Part shown: positions 6,442 through 11,767 of the stretch, in pieces
Position numbering within the stretch: the stretch's first letter is position 1
Layout: each line of letters begins with the position of its first letter
Source of the DNA: Bacteroidota bacterium
GTDB lineage: Bacteria; Bacteroidota; Bacteroidia; Flavobacteriales; Flavobacteriaceae
DNA: 11,767 nt
Assembly (NCBI GenBank): GCA_023427845.1
Contig: JAEYZX010000094.1
Coordinates: 1 to 11,767 of the forward strand
Direction of reading: 5' to 3'
Notes under the pieces: generated by a model
Seen by the model: the letters and a program-made list of their open reading frames with translations, nothing else
What the model was told of the DNA's origin: nothing
Database searches by the model: none
Program-made: the position numbers and the translations under genes

Positions 6442-8457
6442 TTACTTAATCTTAAACCGCAGCCCTGCATAAAACATCTGTCCGAAAACAGGTGCGTACA
6501 CAATCGATGTGTCAAAAGTCGGGCCGAAAGGATCACCGCTTCCCAATATCGCTTTGTCTTGCGAATAATCACCGATGTTTTCACCGCCCAAATAAATTTC
6601 AAACGTAGAAGACAACGTGCGTGTTACCTGCGCATTCATCAAAGAGAAAGACGGGGAGTATTTTGAAAACCGGTCATCGGCAGGATTGGCCCACGTACTG
6701 GGAAGCCGCTGCTTTCCGAGCCAATTGTATGTAAAGTCGAATTTCCATTGTTTTCCCTTTTCGCCTATATGCGTTTCATAGGCTAAATTGGCAAAAAAGC
6801 GATGCTTTGCCTGAAGTGGACGCTCTGCGGTTCCGGTGAAATAATCGGTATTGATGTCGTAAAACTTATATGCTGTACGAAGGTGCAAATGCGTCACGGG
6901 TTCGTAATTGAACTCGACCTGTAAACTGTTGGCATACGATTCGCCATTGTAAATCAGCGCTTGCTGTGGAGCCGAATACAAATCGATTACGGCCTGATTT
7001 TGAAAATCGGTGCGATAGAAATCAAATCCGGCGTCGGCACTTTTCCCGAAAAGGTAAAAGTTCTGCAAAAAGCTGATACCGTAATTCCAGGCGATTTCGG
7101 CATCAAGTCCGTAAATATTGCCATCTGAATTCAGGATGTTGAACGACCGTGAGCTTCCGAAGAGTTGCTGGTTCTCGGCAAATACATTCGCAGATCGTTT
7201 TCCGCGTCCAGCCGATGCACGAAGTACGCCCCTTTCCCACGGATTGTATCGCAAATGCAATCTCGGAGTAAAAAATGCACCCAATCTATTATGATTATCG
7301 ACACGCGCCCCTGCAACGACACTGAAATTATCGGCATTGTCGTAGGTGTATTCAAAAAACGCCCCAATCGAATTATCGATCCTGCTGAAATCTTTTGCAA
7401 GGTCTGGGACAGAAACGAATTCATCATACCCGTCATAATTGAAATTCAGCCCCGCCGCAAACTTGTTCATCGTGTTACTGATGATCGAGTTGAAAATCAA
7501 ATTGGAATAAAAACTGTTTTGACGGATGTTGTACTGATTGAGTCCGAAGTACGATTGCTGGTCATGCACGTTGAATGCATTCTGGAATCCGATGCTCTGA
7601 TACGGCATACCCGGAAATACATATCCCAACTTTGTTGAAACATCAAATCGCTCGGTATTGATTTCGGAACCCCAGGAATTTGTGGTCAGCCTGTCGCGAT
7701 CCGGATCAAAATCAGTTTCACCGGTCTGCTTTTCGTCGTTCATGTATCGAAGATTGATAAAACTCACCCACCCTTTTTCGGCGTTGGTATATTGCCATCG
7801 GTTCAACACATTGAATTGCTTGCCAAGTGGATTGTCGATAAAACCATCGTCGTTCATGTCGTTCTTGGCTATCCGCGTATTGGTATGGAGAAAAAGGCTG
7901 CTGCTCCATTTATCGGACAGCTTTCGATTTGTGTGTATGTTGGCCTCGAAACGCGAATCTGTCGATCCGTAAAGGTTAAGAAAAAACGGGATGTCGCCCA
8001 CCGGCTTAATCAGTTCGGTATTGATCTGTCCCGATATGCTTTCATAGCCATTCACGACCGACCCTGCGCCCTTGGTAATTTGAATGCTTTCGACCCATGT
8101 TCCGGGCGTAAATGAAAGTCCGTATGCCTGCGAAGCACCGCGCACCGAGGGGATATTTTCCTCGGTGATCATCAGATACGGACTGGTTAATCCGAGCATC
8201 CTGATTTGCTTCGTGCCCGTCAGCGCATCTGAAAAATTAACATCGATTGACGGATTGGTTTCAAAACTTTCGGCGAGATTACAACATGCCGCTTTCAAAA
8301 GTTCTTTGCTCGTCATTACTGTCGTATTCGCCGTAACGCGCAATGATTTCTTGATCGAACGCTGTTTTGTGGTTATGGTCACGGCCTGTAAGGTGTCCTG
8401 GGCATTAACAGATAAGGTGCCAAGCAGCACCAATACTAATAATATGTGCTTTTGCAT
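6442..8457 (-). CDS. TonB-dependent outer-membrane receptor, probable metal-related
   Basis: Outer-membrane beta-barrel receptor that takes up a ligand with energy from TonB-ExbBD. The 671-residue product has a signal peptide (residues 1-20, ending VNAQ), a TonB-box-like DTLQAVTIT (21-29), and a plug domain with SKELLKAACCNLAESF (50-65), NPSIDVNFSDALTGTKQI (68-85), LMITEENIPSV and SIQITKGAGSVVNGYESISG (124-143). Repeated amphipathic strands follow, ending in FYAGLRFKIK with aromatic residues typical of a barrel closing strand. It lacks the N-terminal carboxypeptidase-regulatory-like domain and the SusD partner seen with glycan receptors. The plug Cys-Cys pair (C58, C59) is unusual for such receptors and is shared as a theme with both neighbours. 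The start ATG follows the HYC_CC_PP gene by 56 nt. The ligand is inferred to be a metal, not shown. Confidence 0.93.
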   Translation of the reverse strand: MQKHILLVLVLLGTLSVNAQDTLQAVTITTKQRSIKKSLRVTANTTVMTSKELLKAACCNLAESFETNPSIDVNFSDALTGTKQIRMLGLTSPYLMITEENIPSVRGASQAYGLSFTPGTWVESIQITKGAGSVVNGYESISGQINTELIKPVGDIPFFLNLYGSTDSRFEANIHTNRKLSDKWSSSLFLHTNTRIAKNDMNDDGFIDNPLGKQFNVLNRWQYTNAEKGWVSFINLRYMNDEKQTGETDFDPDRDRLTTNSWGSEINTERFDVSTKLGYVFPGMPYQSIGFQNAFNVHDQQSYFGLNQYNIRQNSFYSNLIFNSIISNTMNKFAAGLNFNYDGYDEFVSVPDLAKDFSRIDNSIGAFFEYTYDNADNFSVVAGARVDNHNRLGAFFTPRLHLRYNPWERGVLRASAGRGKRSANVFAENQQLFGSSRSFNILNSDGNIYGLDAEIAWNYGISFLQNFYLFGKSADAGFDFYRTDFQNQAVIDLYSAPQQALIYNGESYANSLQVEFNYEPVTHLHLRTAYKFYDINTDYFTGTAERPLQAKHRFFANLAYETHIGEKGKQWKFDFTYNWLGKQRLPSTWANPADDRFSKYSPSFSLMNAQVTRTLSSTFEIYLGGENIGDYSQDKAILGSGDPFGPTFDTSIVYAPVFGQMFYAGLRFKIK

Positions 8458-8486
8458 GATTTTGATTTAATGTTATAGAAAAGATT

Positions 8487-8499
8487 TCCGCAGTGCGGA
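8487..8499. promoter_or_regulatory. Near-perfect 13-bp palindrome upstream of the receptor gene
   Basis: TCCGCAGTGCGGA is palindromic except at its central base. It lies in the 56-nt gap between the HYC_CC_PP gene and the receptor gene. It could be a repressor operator or a short RNA hairpin; there is no T tract after it on the - strand. Confidence 0.4.
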
Positions 8500-8513
8500 G
8501 CTACAACAGTAAA

Positions 8514-8936
8514 TCAGGCGTAGAAAATATATTGGCTGTACAGTTTGAACAGTGGCGGCGCATGAGCATCGCAATAATAAGTCGAATTGGATTCCTGAAC
8601 TACCGGGACTTCTTCCGAAATATGAACCGGATTACAGTCAATTACTGGTAAAATGGCAATGGCGCTGAATGAAAAAGTCTTGACGATTTTATCATCCGAC
8701 TTGTCCTGAAGATCTACGGTTTTGTCATCACAGCACGATTCGTGGTCTTTTTTAGCTTCGGCACAACATGCTTTTTCAGTTGGCGCAGGAAGCATTTCGC
8801 AGACTTCATTAACATTATAGACCGACGAAACTGAGGCAATCTCACCTTCGCAATAGTGCACATTGAAGGCAAGTCCGATGTTGGAAACCAACAAAAGGAA
8901 TGCTACAAACAAGCTCGTGCACTTTTTTAAATCCAT
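8514..8936 (-). CDS. HYC_CC_PP-family Cys-rich exported protein
   Basis: Exported 140-residue protein of a family named after its conserved motifs, all present here: HYC at 27-29 (NVHYCEGEIASV), CC at 57-58 (EKACCAE) with a second CC at 68-69 (HESCCDD), and PP at 127-128 (CDAHAPPLF). The N-terminus (residues 8-23, LFVAFLLLVSNIGLAF) looks like a signal peptide or membrane anchor. Cys46, Cys101, Cys122 and His125 add to the potential metal ligands. The biochemical function is not known to me. The gene is directly upstream of a TonB-dependent receptor and an HMA protein, so a periplasmic metal-binding or metal-sensing role is the natural inference. The ATG at 8936 is the only sensible start, since it gives the full signal sequence. 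Confidence 0.85.
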   Translation of the reverse strand: MDLKKCTSLFVAFLLLVSNIGLAFNVHYCEGEIASVSSVYNVNEVCEMLPAPTEKACCAEAKKDHESCCDDKTVDLQDKSDDKIVKTFSFSAIAILPVIDCNPVHISEEVPVVQESNSTYYCDAHAPPLFKLYSQYIFYA

Positions 8937-8940
8937 GTTG

Positions 8941-8948
8941 CAAAATTA
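8941..8948 (-). promoter_or_regulatory. Possible -7 element very close to the HYC_CC_PP start
   Basis: On the - strand TAATTTTG matches TAnnTTTG exactly but ends only 4 nt before the ATG, which would make the mRNA nearly leaderless. No good -33 TTG is found at the expected spacing, so it may be chance. Confidence 0.25.
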
Positions 8949-8981
8949 CCAAAAATAATAACGGGGAATGACTGTGTTTTG

Positions 8982-9431
8982 TTATTTTTTTGTTATCCGC
9001 GACTGGTAGTAAAACGCCGGCACAAACAATAGCAGGAAAAGCGGCTGAATCAAAAAACGCCTGATATAGAACAGAATGAAGTTTTCCTCATGACTGAACA
9101 TTGTAATTATCACAATAAATGCGGCCATCAGCAACACAAAGAAAACAACATATAGAATCGCACTGAATCGTGTCAGGTTCCGGTCGTTGAACAACGTCTG
9201 GATAATTGCGAGCGATACCACCATGTTCAAAAAATAACGAAAACTCATGCTTCCGGTGAGTCGGATAAAATCAAAATCGGGGAATGGGAGGTTCAAATAT
9301 TCATTTTCAAAATAAACCGAGAACGGATCATAAAACAGGTGTCCTTCAAATCCGCGAATGCAGGCAAGCGCGAATACGAACAGCAGGCATAGCATAATCC
9401 TCCACAGATTTTTACGAAGTTTTATAAGCAT
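8982..9431 (-). CDS. Exosortase F system-associated membrane protein
   Basis: Small integral membrane protein that in flavobacteria sits beside exosortase XrtF. I chose the ATG at 9431, giving 149 residues that start MLIKLRKNLWRI. The longer frame (to 9524) would overlap xrtF far more and adds a Cys/aromatic stretch that is only the xrtF sequence read out of frame. Visible: a first hydrophobic segment (about 10-25), then the characteristic RGFEGHLFYDPFSVYF motif (26-41), then three further membrane segments (about 67-78, 89-109, 124-142) and a basic C-terminus. The start overlaps the end of xrtF by 20 nt, so the two are translationally coupled. The role is unknown; the pairing suggests it assists or is processed with XrtF. 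Assignment is by motif recall and gene context. Confidence 0.85.
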   Translation of the reverse strand: MLIKLRKNLWRIMLCLLFVFALACIRGFEGHLFYDPFSVYFENEYLNLPFPDFDFIRLTGSMSFRYFLNMVVSLAIIQTLFNDRNLTRFSAILYVVFFVLLMAAFIVIITMFSHEENFILFYIRRFLIQPLFLLLFVPAFYYQSRITKK

Positions 9432-9960
9432 AAGCCGAGTATTTGTTAACCCAAAAAATCCATAAAACAAACACAACACCATATATAAACAGCGGAAATA
9501 CCACGCCGTGCAGCAAATGTTCATGCTGCGGATAATGCAGCAGTGCCATTGTAAGCAACCCTATTCTAGTGATATTGAGAACATGAATGATTGCGATTCC
9601 GGCCACTATAAACAAAAGCGTATGTTTTAATGTGCCTTTGAAGGCGACTACGAAAGCCACAAATAGGATCATGACGCTAATCGCATTGCATCCCTCGACT
9701 ATACGGGCAAGATAGTTTCCGTCGAGGCTTAATTTGATCGAAGCCTGCGATTCATGCGGAACCGTATCTGCGTTATAAAAGAAATCGAGGAACCAATCGG
9801 AGTGGTTTGCTACCAGCTGTGTCATTCCGTCAACCTCGAAATTGACAGTATCAAACGAACCCAAATAAGAGCGATATATTATAGTCAATATAATATAGGT
9901 CGCAAAAAATTTAAGCAGGAAAATAAAGAATGGCCGGTATTGACGGAAATAAGTCTGCAA
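9412..9960 (-). CDS. xrtF: Exosortase family protein XrtF
   Basis: Multi-pass inner-membrane Cys protease/transpeptidase-like enzyme of the exosortase/archaeosortase superfamily, which cut and anchor proteins bearing a C-terminal sorting tag. From the TTG I prefer it has 182 residues. The catalytic triad is visible: Cys91 in EGCNAISVMILF, Arg132 in NITRIGLL and His151 in HEHLLHGVVFPLFIYG, each at the edge of a membrane helix. N-terminal helices cover about 11-29 and the periplasmic part about 30-85. The only upstream in-frame alternative is a GTG at 10023, but that would place the start upstream of a well-formed -7 element (9972-9979) and close to the divergent gene. The TTG gives an N-terminus (QTYFRQYRPFFIFLLKFF) of the expected length. 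It is coupled to the associated protein gene downstream. Its substrate is not evident. Confidence 0.88.
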   Translation of the reverse strand: MQTYFRQYRPFFIFLLKFFATYIILTIIYRSYLGSFDTVNFEVDGMTQLVANHSDWFLDFFYNADTVPHESQASIKLSLDGNYLARIVEGCNAISVMILFVAFVVAFKGTLKHTLLFIVAGIAIIHVLNITRIGLLTMALLHYPQHEHLLHGVVFPLFIYGVVFVLWIFWVNKYSAYAYKTS

Positions 9961-9971
9961 TGCTTTTTTAA

Positions 9972-10001
9972 CAAATTTATATAAAAATACGCATGGGCAA
10001 T
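9972..10001 (-). promoter_or_regulatory. Bacteroidota-type promoter for xrtF
   Basis: On the - strand ATTG (10001-9998), an 18-nt spacer, then TAAATTTG (9979-9972) match the TTTG-N19-TAnnTTTG consensus well. The implied transcript would start a few bases before the TTG at 9960, which supports that start codon. Confidence 0.5.
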
Positions 10002-10004
10002 TTA

Positions 10005-10012
10005 TACTTTTG
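10005..10012 (+). promoter_or_regulatory. -7 element for the GAF-domain gene
   Basis: TACTTTTG matches TAnnTTTG exactly and lies 16 nt before the ATG at 10029. The expected -33 TTTG is not seen, so only half of the promoter is supported. It overlaps the divergent xrtF promoter region. Confidence 0.4.
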
Positions 10013-10028
10013 TAATAAATCACACAAC

Positions 10029-10484
10029 ATGACCTTTGAAGAGCTTCTGTCCAAAGTCCAAGATATTGTACGTCACGCCAAAGTGTTGCGGGAAGATAAA
10101 TTATTGCAAATTTGCCACCTGCTCAAAGACAACATAGATTATTACGACTGGGTTGGATTCTATTTCCGAAATGGCGACAAGGAAGAGTTGTTACTCGGGC
10201 CTTATGCGGGTGAACCTACAGACCACACCGTTATTCCATTTGGAAAAGGGATTTGCGGGCAGGTTGCGGTTTCGAATCAAAATTTTGTGGTGCCCGATGT
10301 CGCTGCGCAGGACAATTACATTGCGTGCAGCATGACTGTAAAATCGGAAATTGTCGTACCGCTATTTGTAAATGGTGAAAACATCGGACAAATTGACATC
10401 GATTCGAATGTGCTGGATCCTTTTACCGAAACCGACGAACGCTTCCTTGAATCGGTCAATGCCGAAGTTGCGAAATTGTTCTAA
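10029..10484 (+). CDS. GAF-domain protein, probable free methionine-(R)-sulfoxide reductase
   Basis: Cytoplasmic single-GAF-domain protein of 151 residues, resembling the fRMsr family (E. coli YebR/MsrC type), which reduces free methionine-(R)-sulfoxide. Key parts are DWVGFYFRNGDKEELLLGPY (40-59), IPFGKGICGQVA (69-80, with C76), NFVVPDVAAQDNYIACSM (85-102, with C100) and SEIVVPLFVNGENIGQIDIDS (106-126). C76 and C100 are 24 residues apart, the spacing of two of the three family cysteines (E. coli C94/C118). The third, about ten residues before C76, is absent. I chose the ATG at 10029; the upstream ATG at 9993 would add 12 residues and precede the -7 element. It is divergent from xrtF. If the missing Cys is essential, it may be a sensor rather than an enzyme. 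Confidence 0.85.
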   Translation: MTFEELLSKVQDIVRHAKVLREDKLLQICHLLKDNIDYYDWVGFYFRNGDKEELLLGPYAGEPTDHTVIPFGKGICGQVAVSNQNFVVPDVAAQDNYIACSMTVKSEIVVPLFVNGENIGQIDIDSNVLDPFTETDERFLESVNAEVAKLF

Positions 10485-10503
10485 ATGCGGCCAAAAAAAG
10501 CAC

Positions 10504-10533
10504 TTGCACTTTTGAAAATTAATTCTACCTTTG
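10504..10533 (+). promoter_or_regulatory. Near-consensus promoter for rpsO
   Basis: TTG (10504-10506), a 19-nt spacer, and TACCTTTG (10526-10533) match the TTTG-N19-TAnnTTTG consensus of Bacteroidota housekeeping promoters. The implied start is near 10538, giving a leader of about 50 nt. Confidence 0.65.
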
Positions 10534-10587
10534 CAGCCGTATCCAAAAGATGGGTACTACATAAAAATCATTTAAATAAATATTGGC

Positions 10588-10857
10588 ATGTACTTAACTA
10601 AAGAAGTTAAAGAAGAGATTTTCGCTAAACACGGCGGATCTGCTAAAAACACAGGATCTGCTGAAGGTCAGATCGCATTGTTCACACACAGAATATCACA
10701 CCTTACTGAGCACCTGAAAAAAAATCGTCACGATTTCAACACAGAGCGATCATTGGTATTGTTGGTTGGTAAAAGAAGGAGCCTTCTTGATTACCTTAAG
10801 AAGAAAGACATCAACAGATATCGTGAAATCATCAAGGAATTGAATATCAGAAAATAA
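10588..10857 (+). CDS. rpsO: 30S ribosomal protein S15
   Basis: Small-subunit ribosomal protein that binds 16S rRNA early in assembly. The 89-residue product has the standard length. It contains the S15 signature TGSAEGQIALFTHRISHLTEHL followed by KKNRHDFNTERSLVLLVGKRRSLLDYLKKKD, with the conserved rRNA-contacting His-Asp and Ser residues, and ends RYREIIKELNIRK. The ATG at 10588 is the only sensible start. It has its own promoter and terminator, and lies directly before pnp, the same order as in many bacteria. The leader (10538-10587) might carry an S15 autoregulatory site, but I could not recognise one. Confidence 0.98.
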   Translation: MYLTKEVKEEIFAKHGGSAKNTGSAEGQIALFTHRISHLTEHLKKNRHDFNTERSLVLLVGKRRSLLDYLKKKDINRYREIIKELNIRK

Positions 10858-10866
10858 TCAATTACT

Positions 10867-10892
10867 AAAGAGGTGCCTGCGCGCCTCTTTTT
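10867..10892 (+). terminator. Rho-independent terminator after rpsO
   Basis: A 10-bp stem (10867-10876 with 10881-10890, one G-T wobble) with a CTGC loop is followed by T-rich sequence (five T, then GTTTT). It lies 10 nt after the rpsO stop and should limit read-through into pnp. Confidence 0.85.
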
Positions 10893-10900
10893 GTTTTAGG

Positions 10901-10950
10901 CCCCTAAGCCCATAGGGGTACAAAATACAGGTTCCCATTAGGGTTGGGCT
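10901..10950 (+). other. Hairpin with possible pseudoknot in the rpsO-pnp gap
   Basis: CCCCTA (10901-10906) pairs with TAGGGG (10913-10918) around the loop AGCCCA (10907-10912). That whole loop is complementary to TGGGCT at 10945-10950, so the RNA could form an H-type pseudoknot. The pairing is exact but short, and chance cannot be excluded. Confidence 0.35.
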
Positions 10951-10967
10951 AAAAAAGTTTGGTTTTT

Positions 10968-11022
10968 CATTGGGTTTTAGATAACTACACAACAACAACT
11001 ACAACACAACTAAAACCCATTG
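10968..11022 (+). other. Large hairpin with a G-free loop in the pnp leader
   Basis: TGGGTTTTAG (10971-10980) and CTAAAACCCA (11010-11019) form a perfect 10-bp stem; two more pairs follow beyond one mismatch (CA 10968-10969 with TG 11021-11022). The 29-nt loop (10981-11009) contains no G and is A/C-rich, hence single-stranded. It ends 23 nt before the pnp ATG and may control pnp mRNA. Confidence 0.6.
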
Positions 11023-11044
11023 TTTAATCAAGATTAAAGGATTT

Positions 11045-11767
11045 ATGATTCCAGAAGTTACAAAAGAAATTATCGATTTAGGAGATGGCAGGACCATCTC
11101 TATCGAGACCGGAAAGTTGGCCAAACAGGCAGACGGCTCGGTTGTAGTACGAATGGGAGATACAATGTTGCTTGCAACCGTTGTTTCAGCCCGTAAAGCC
11201 AGCCCGGGTGTTGACTTTTTACCTCTTACGGTAGATTACCGTGAAAAATTCGCCGCGGCAGGACGCTTCCCGGGTGGTTTCTTCAAAAGAGAAGCACGTC
11301 CGAGTGATAGCGAAATCCTGACGATGCGTTTGGTTGACCGCGTTCTTCGTCCATTATTCCCGGATGATTACCACGCAGAAACCCAGTTAATGATCCAATT
11401 GATGTCGCATGATGGCGATGTCATGCCGGATTCACTTGCGGGTTTGGCGGCTTCGGCAGCTCTTGCTGTTTCCGATTTGCCGTTTTCAACGCTTATTTCT
11501 GAAGTACGTGTTGCACGTATCGACGGAAAATTCATCATCAATCCAAGCCGATCGCAACTTGCGGAGTCCGACATCGACATGATGATCGGGGCTTCTAAAG
11601 ATTCCATCGCAATGGTTGAAGGCGAGATGAAAGAAATTTCAGAAAAGGAAATGGTTGAAGCGATCAAATTCGCCCACGAAGCCATCAAAGTGCAAATCGC
11701 TGCACAGGAGCGACTTCAAACTGCTTTTGGTAAAAAAGAAGTTCGCAGCTATGACGAGGAACGAAAT
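11045..11767 (+). CDS. pnp: Polyribonucleotide nucleotidyltransferase (PNPase), N-terminal part
   Basis: 3'-to-5' phosphorolytic exoribonuclease, a trimeric ring enzyme of RNA decay. Only the first 241 codons are in the window; the frame is open to the last base. The start MIPEVTKEIIDLGDGR is at an ATG after an A-rich leader. Visible is the first RNase PH domain: TGKLAKQADGSVVVRMGDT (residues 22-40), then VDFLPLTVDYREKFAAAGRFPGGF (56-79) and FKREARPSDSEILTMRLVDR (80-99), RPLFP, and LAGLAASAALAVSDLPF, all family hallmarks. Its C-terminal end (about 210-241) enters the helical linker before the second RNase PH domain. KH and S1 domains would lie beyond the edge. It follows rpsO with a terminator and a structured leader between them. 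Confidence 0.97.
   Translation, partial: MIPEVTKEIIDLGDGRTISIETGKLAKQADGSVVVRMGDTMLLATVVSARKASPGVDFLPLTVDYREKFAAAGRFPGGFFKREARPSDSEILTMRLVDRVLRPLFPDDYHAETQLMIQLMSHDGDVMPDSLAGLAASAALAVSDLPFSTLISEVRVARIDGKFIINPSRSQLAESDIDMMIGASKDSIAMVEGEMKEISEKEMVEAIKFAHEAIKVQIAAQERLQTAFGKKEVRSYDEERN

Noticed and set aside
6033..6666. + strand ORFs over the HMA gene (6033-6323, 6202-6666)
   Set aside because: They are opposite the HMA and receptor genes, Arg/His/Phe rich and without motifs.
7165..7638. + strand ORFs inside the receptor gene (7165-7638, 7658-7972, 8084-8470)
   Set aside because: All are shadows of the receptor on the - strand and none has a recognisable domain.
8957..8986. Inverted repeat AATAAC/GTTATT after the XrtF-associated gene as a terminator
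   Set aside because: Only six weak A/T-rich pairs with an 18-nt loop; too unstable to call, so read-through into the metal unit stays possible.
10901..10960. preQ1-type riboswitch before pnp
   Set aside because: A small pseudoknot followed by an A tract prompted the idea, but the conserved preQ1 loop sequence is absent and pnp is not a queuosine gene.
11368..11688. 106-codon antisense ORF in pnp
   Set aside because: It is opposite a clear RNase PH domain and has Ser/Ala-rich antisense composition.

Overview
The window is chromosomal DNA from a member of the Bacteroidota, most likely a Flavobacterium or close relative. The evidence is the gene content: an exosortase XrtF / XrtF-associated pair, an HYC_CC_PP protein beside a TonB-dependent receptor, and a Bacteroidota-type LptE. 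The DNA signals agree: promoters fit the TTG-N18/19-TAnnTTTG pattern of this phylum and start codons lie in A-rich leaders without strong Shine-Dalgarno sequences. I do not assign a species.

Left part (1-4985, + strand), housekeeping envelope and chaperone block: the 3' end of a sigma-54 activator gene, lptE (LPS transport lipoprotein), a gene for a TPR-containing protein, and secG follow with overlaps or a 10-nt gap and end at a strong terminator. groES and groEL come next, separated by an unusually long 235-nt spacer, and groEL ends at a second strong terminator. Just after it is a 61-codon ORF that looks like the C-terminal tail of a larger secreted protein, probably a gene remnant.

Middle part (5187-10023, - strand): a DedA-family membrane protein, then reading leftward from about 10 kb a run of five genes: xrtF, the XrtF-associated membrane protein, a Cys-rich HYC_CC_PP protein, a TonB-dependent receptor and a secreted heavy-metal-associated (HMA) domain protein. 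The last three form a probable metal-handling unit (copper is the best guess). In all three the mature protein has a Cys-Cys pair. The first two are a membrane protease/transpeptidase-like pair whose substrate I cannot identify here.

Right part (10005-11767, + strand): a GAF-domain protein resembling free methionine-(R)-sulfoxide reductase, divergent from xrtF with closely packed promoters; rpsO (S15) with a near-consensus promoter and its own terminator; and the 5' end of pnp (polynucleotide phosphorylase), cut by the window edge. The rpsO-pnp gap holds notable RNA structure potential: a hairpin with a possible pseudoknot and a 10-bp stem closing a 29-nt loop with no G.

No rRNA, tRNA, CRISPR array, insertion sequence or prophage gene was seen. 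No gene-free stretch exceeds 300 nt. The most interesting leads are the XrtF pair of unknown substrate, the Cys-Cys metal cluster, and the structured leaders of groEL and pnp.
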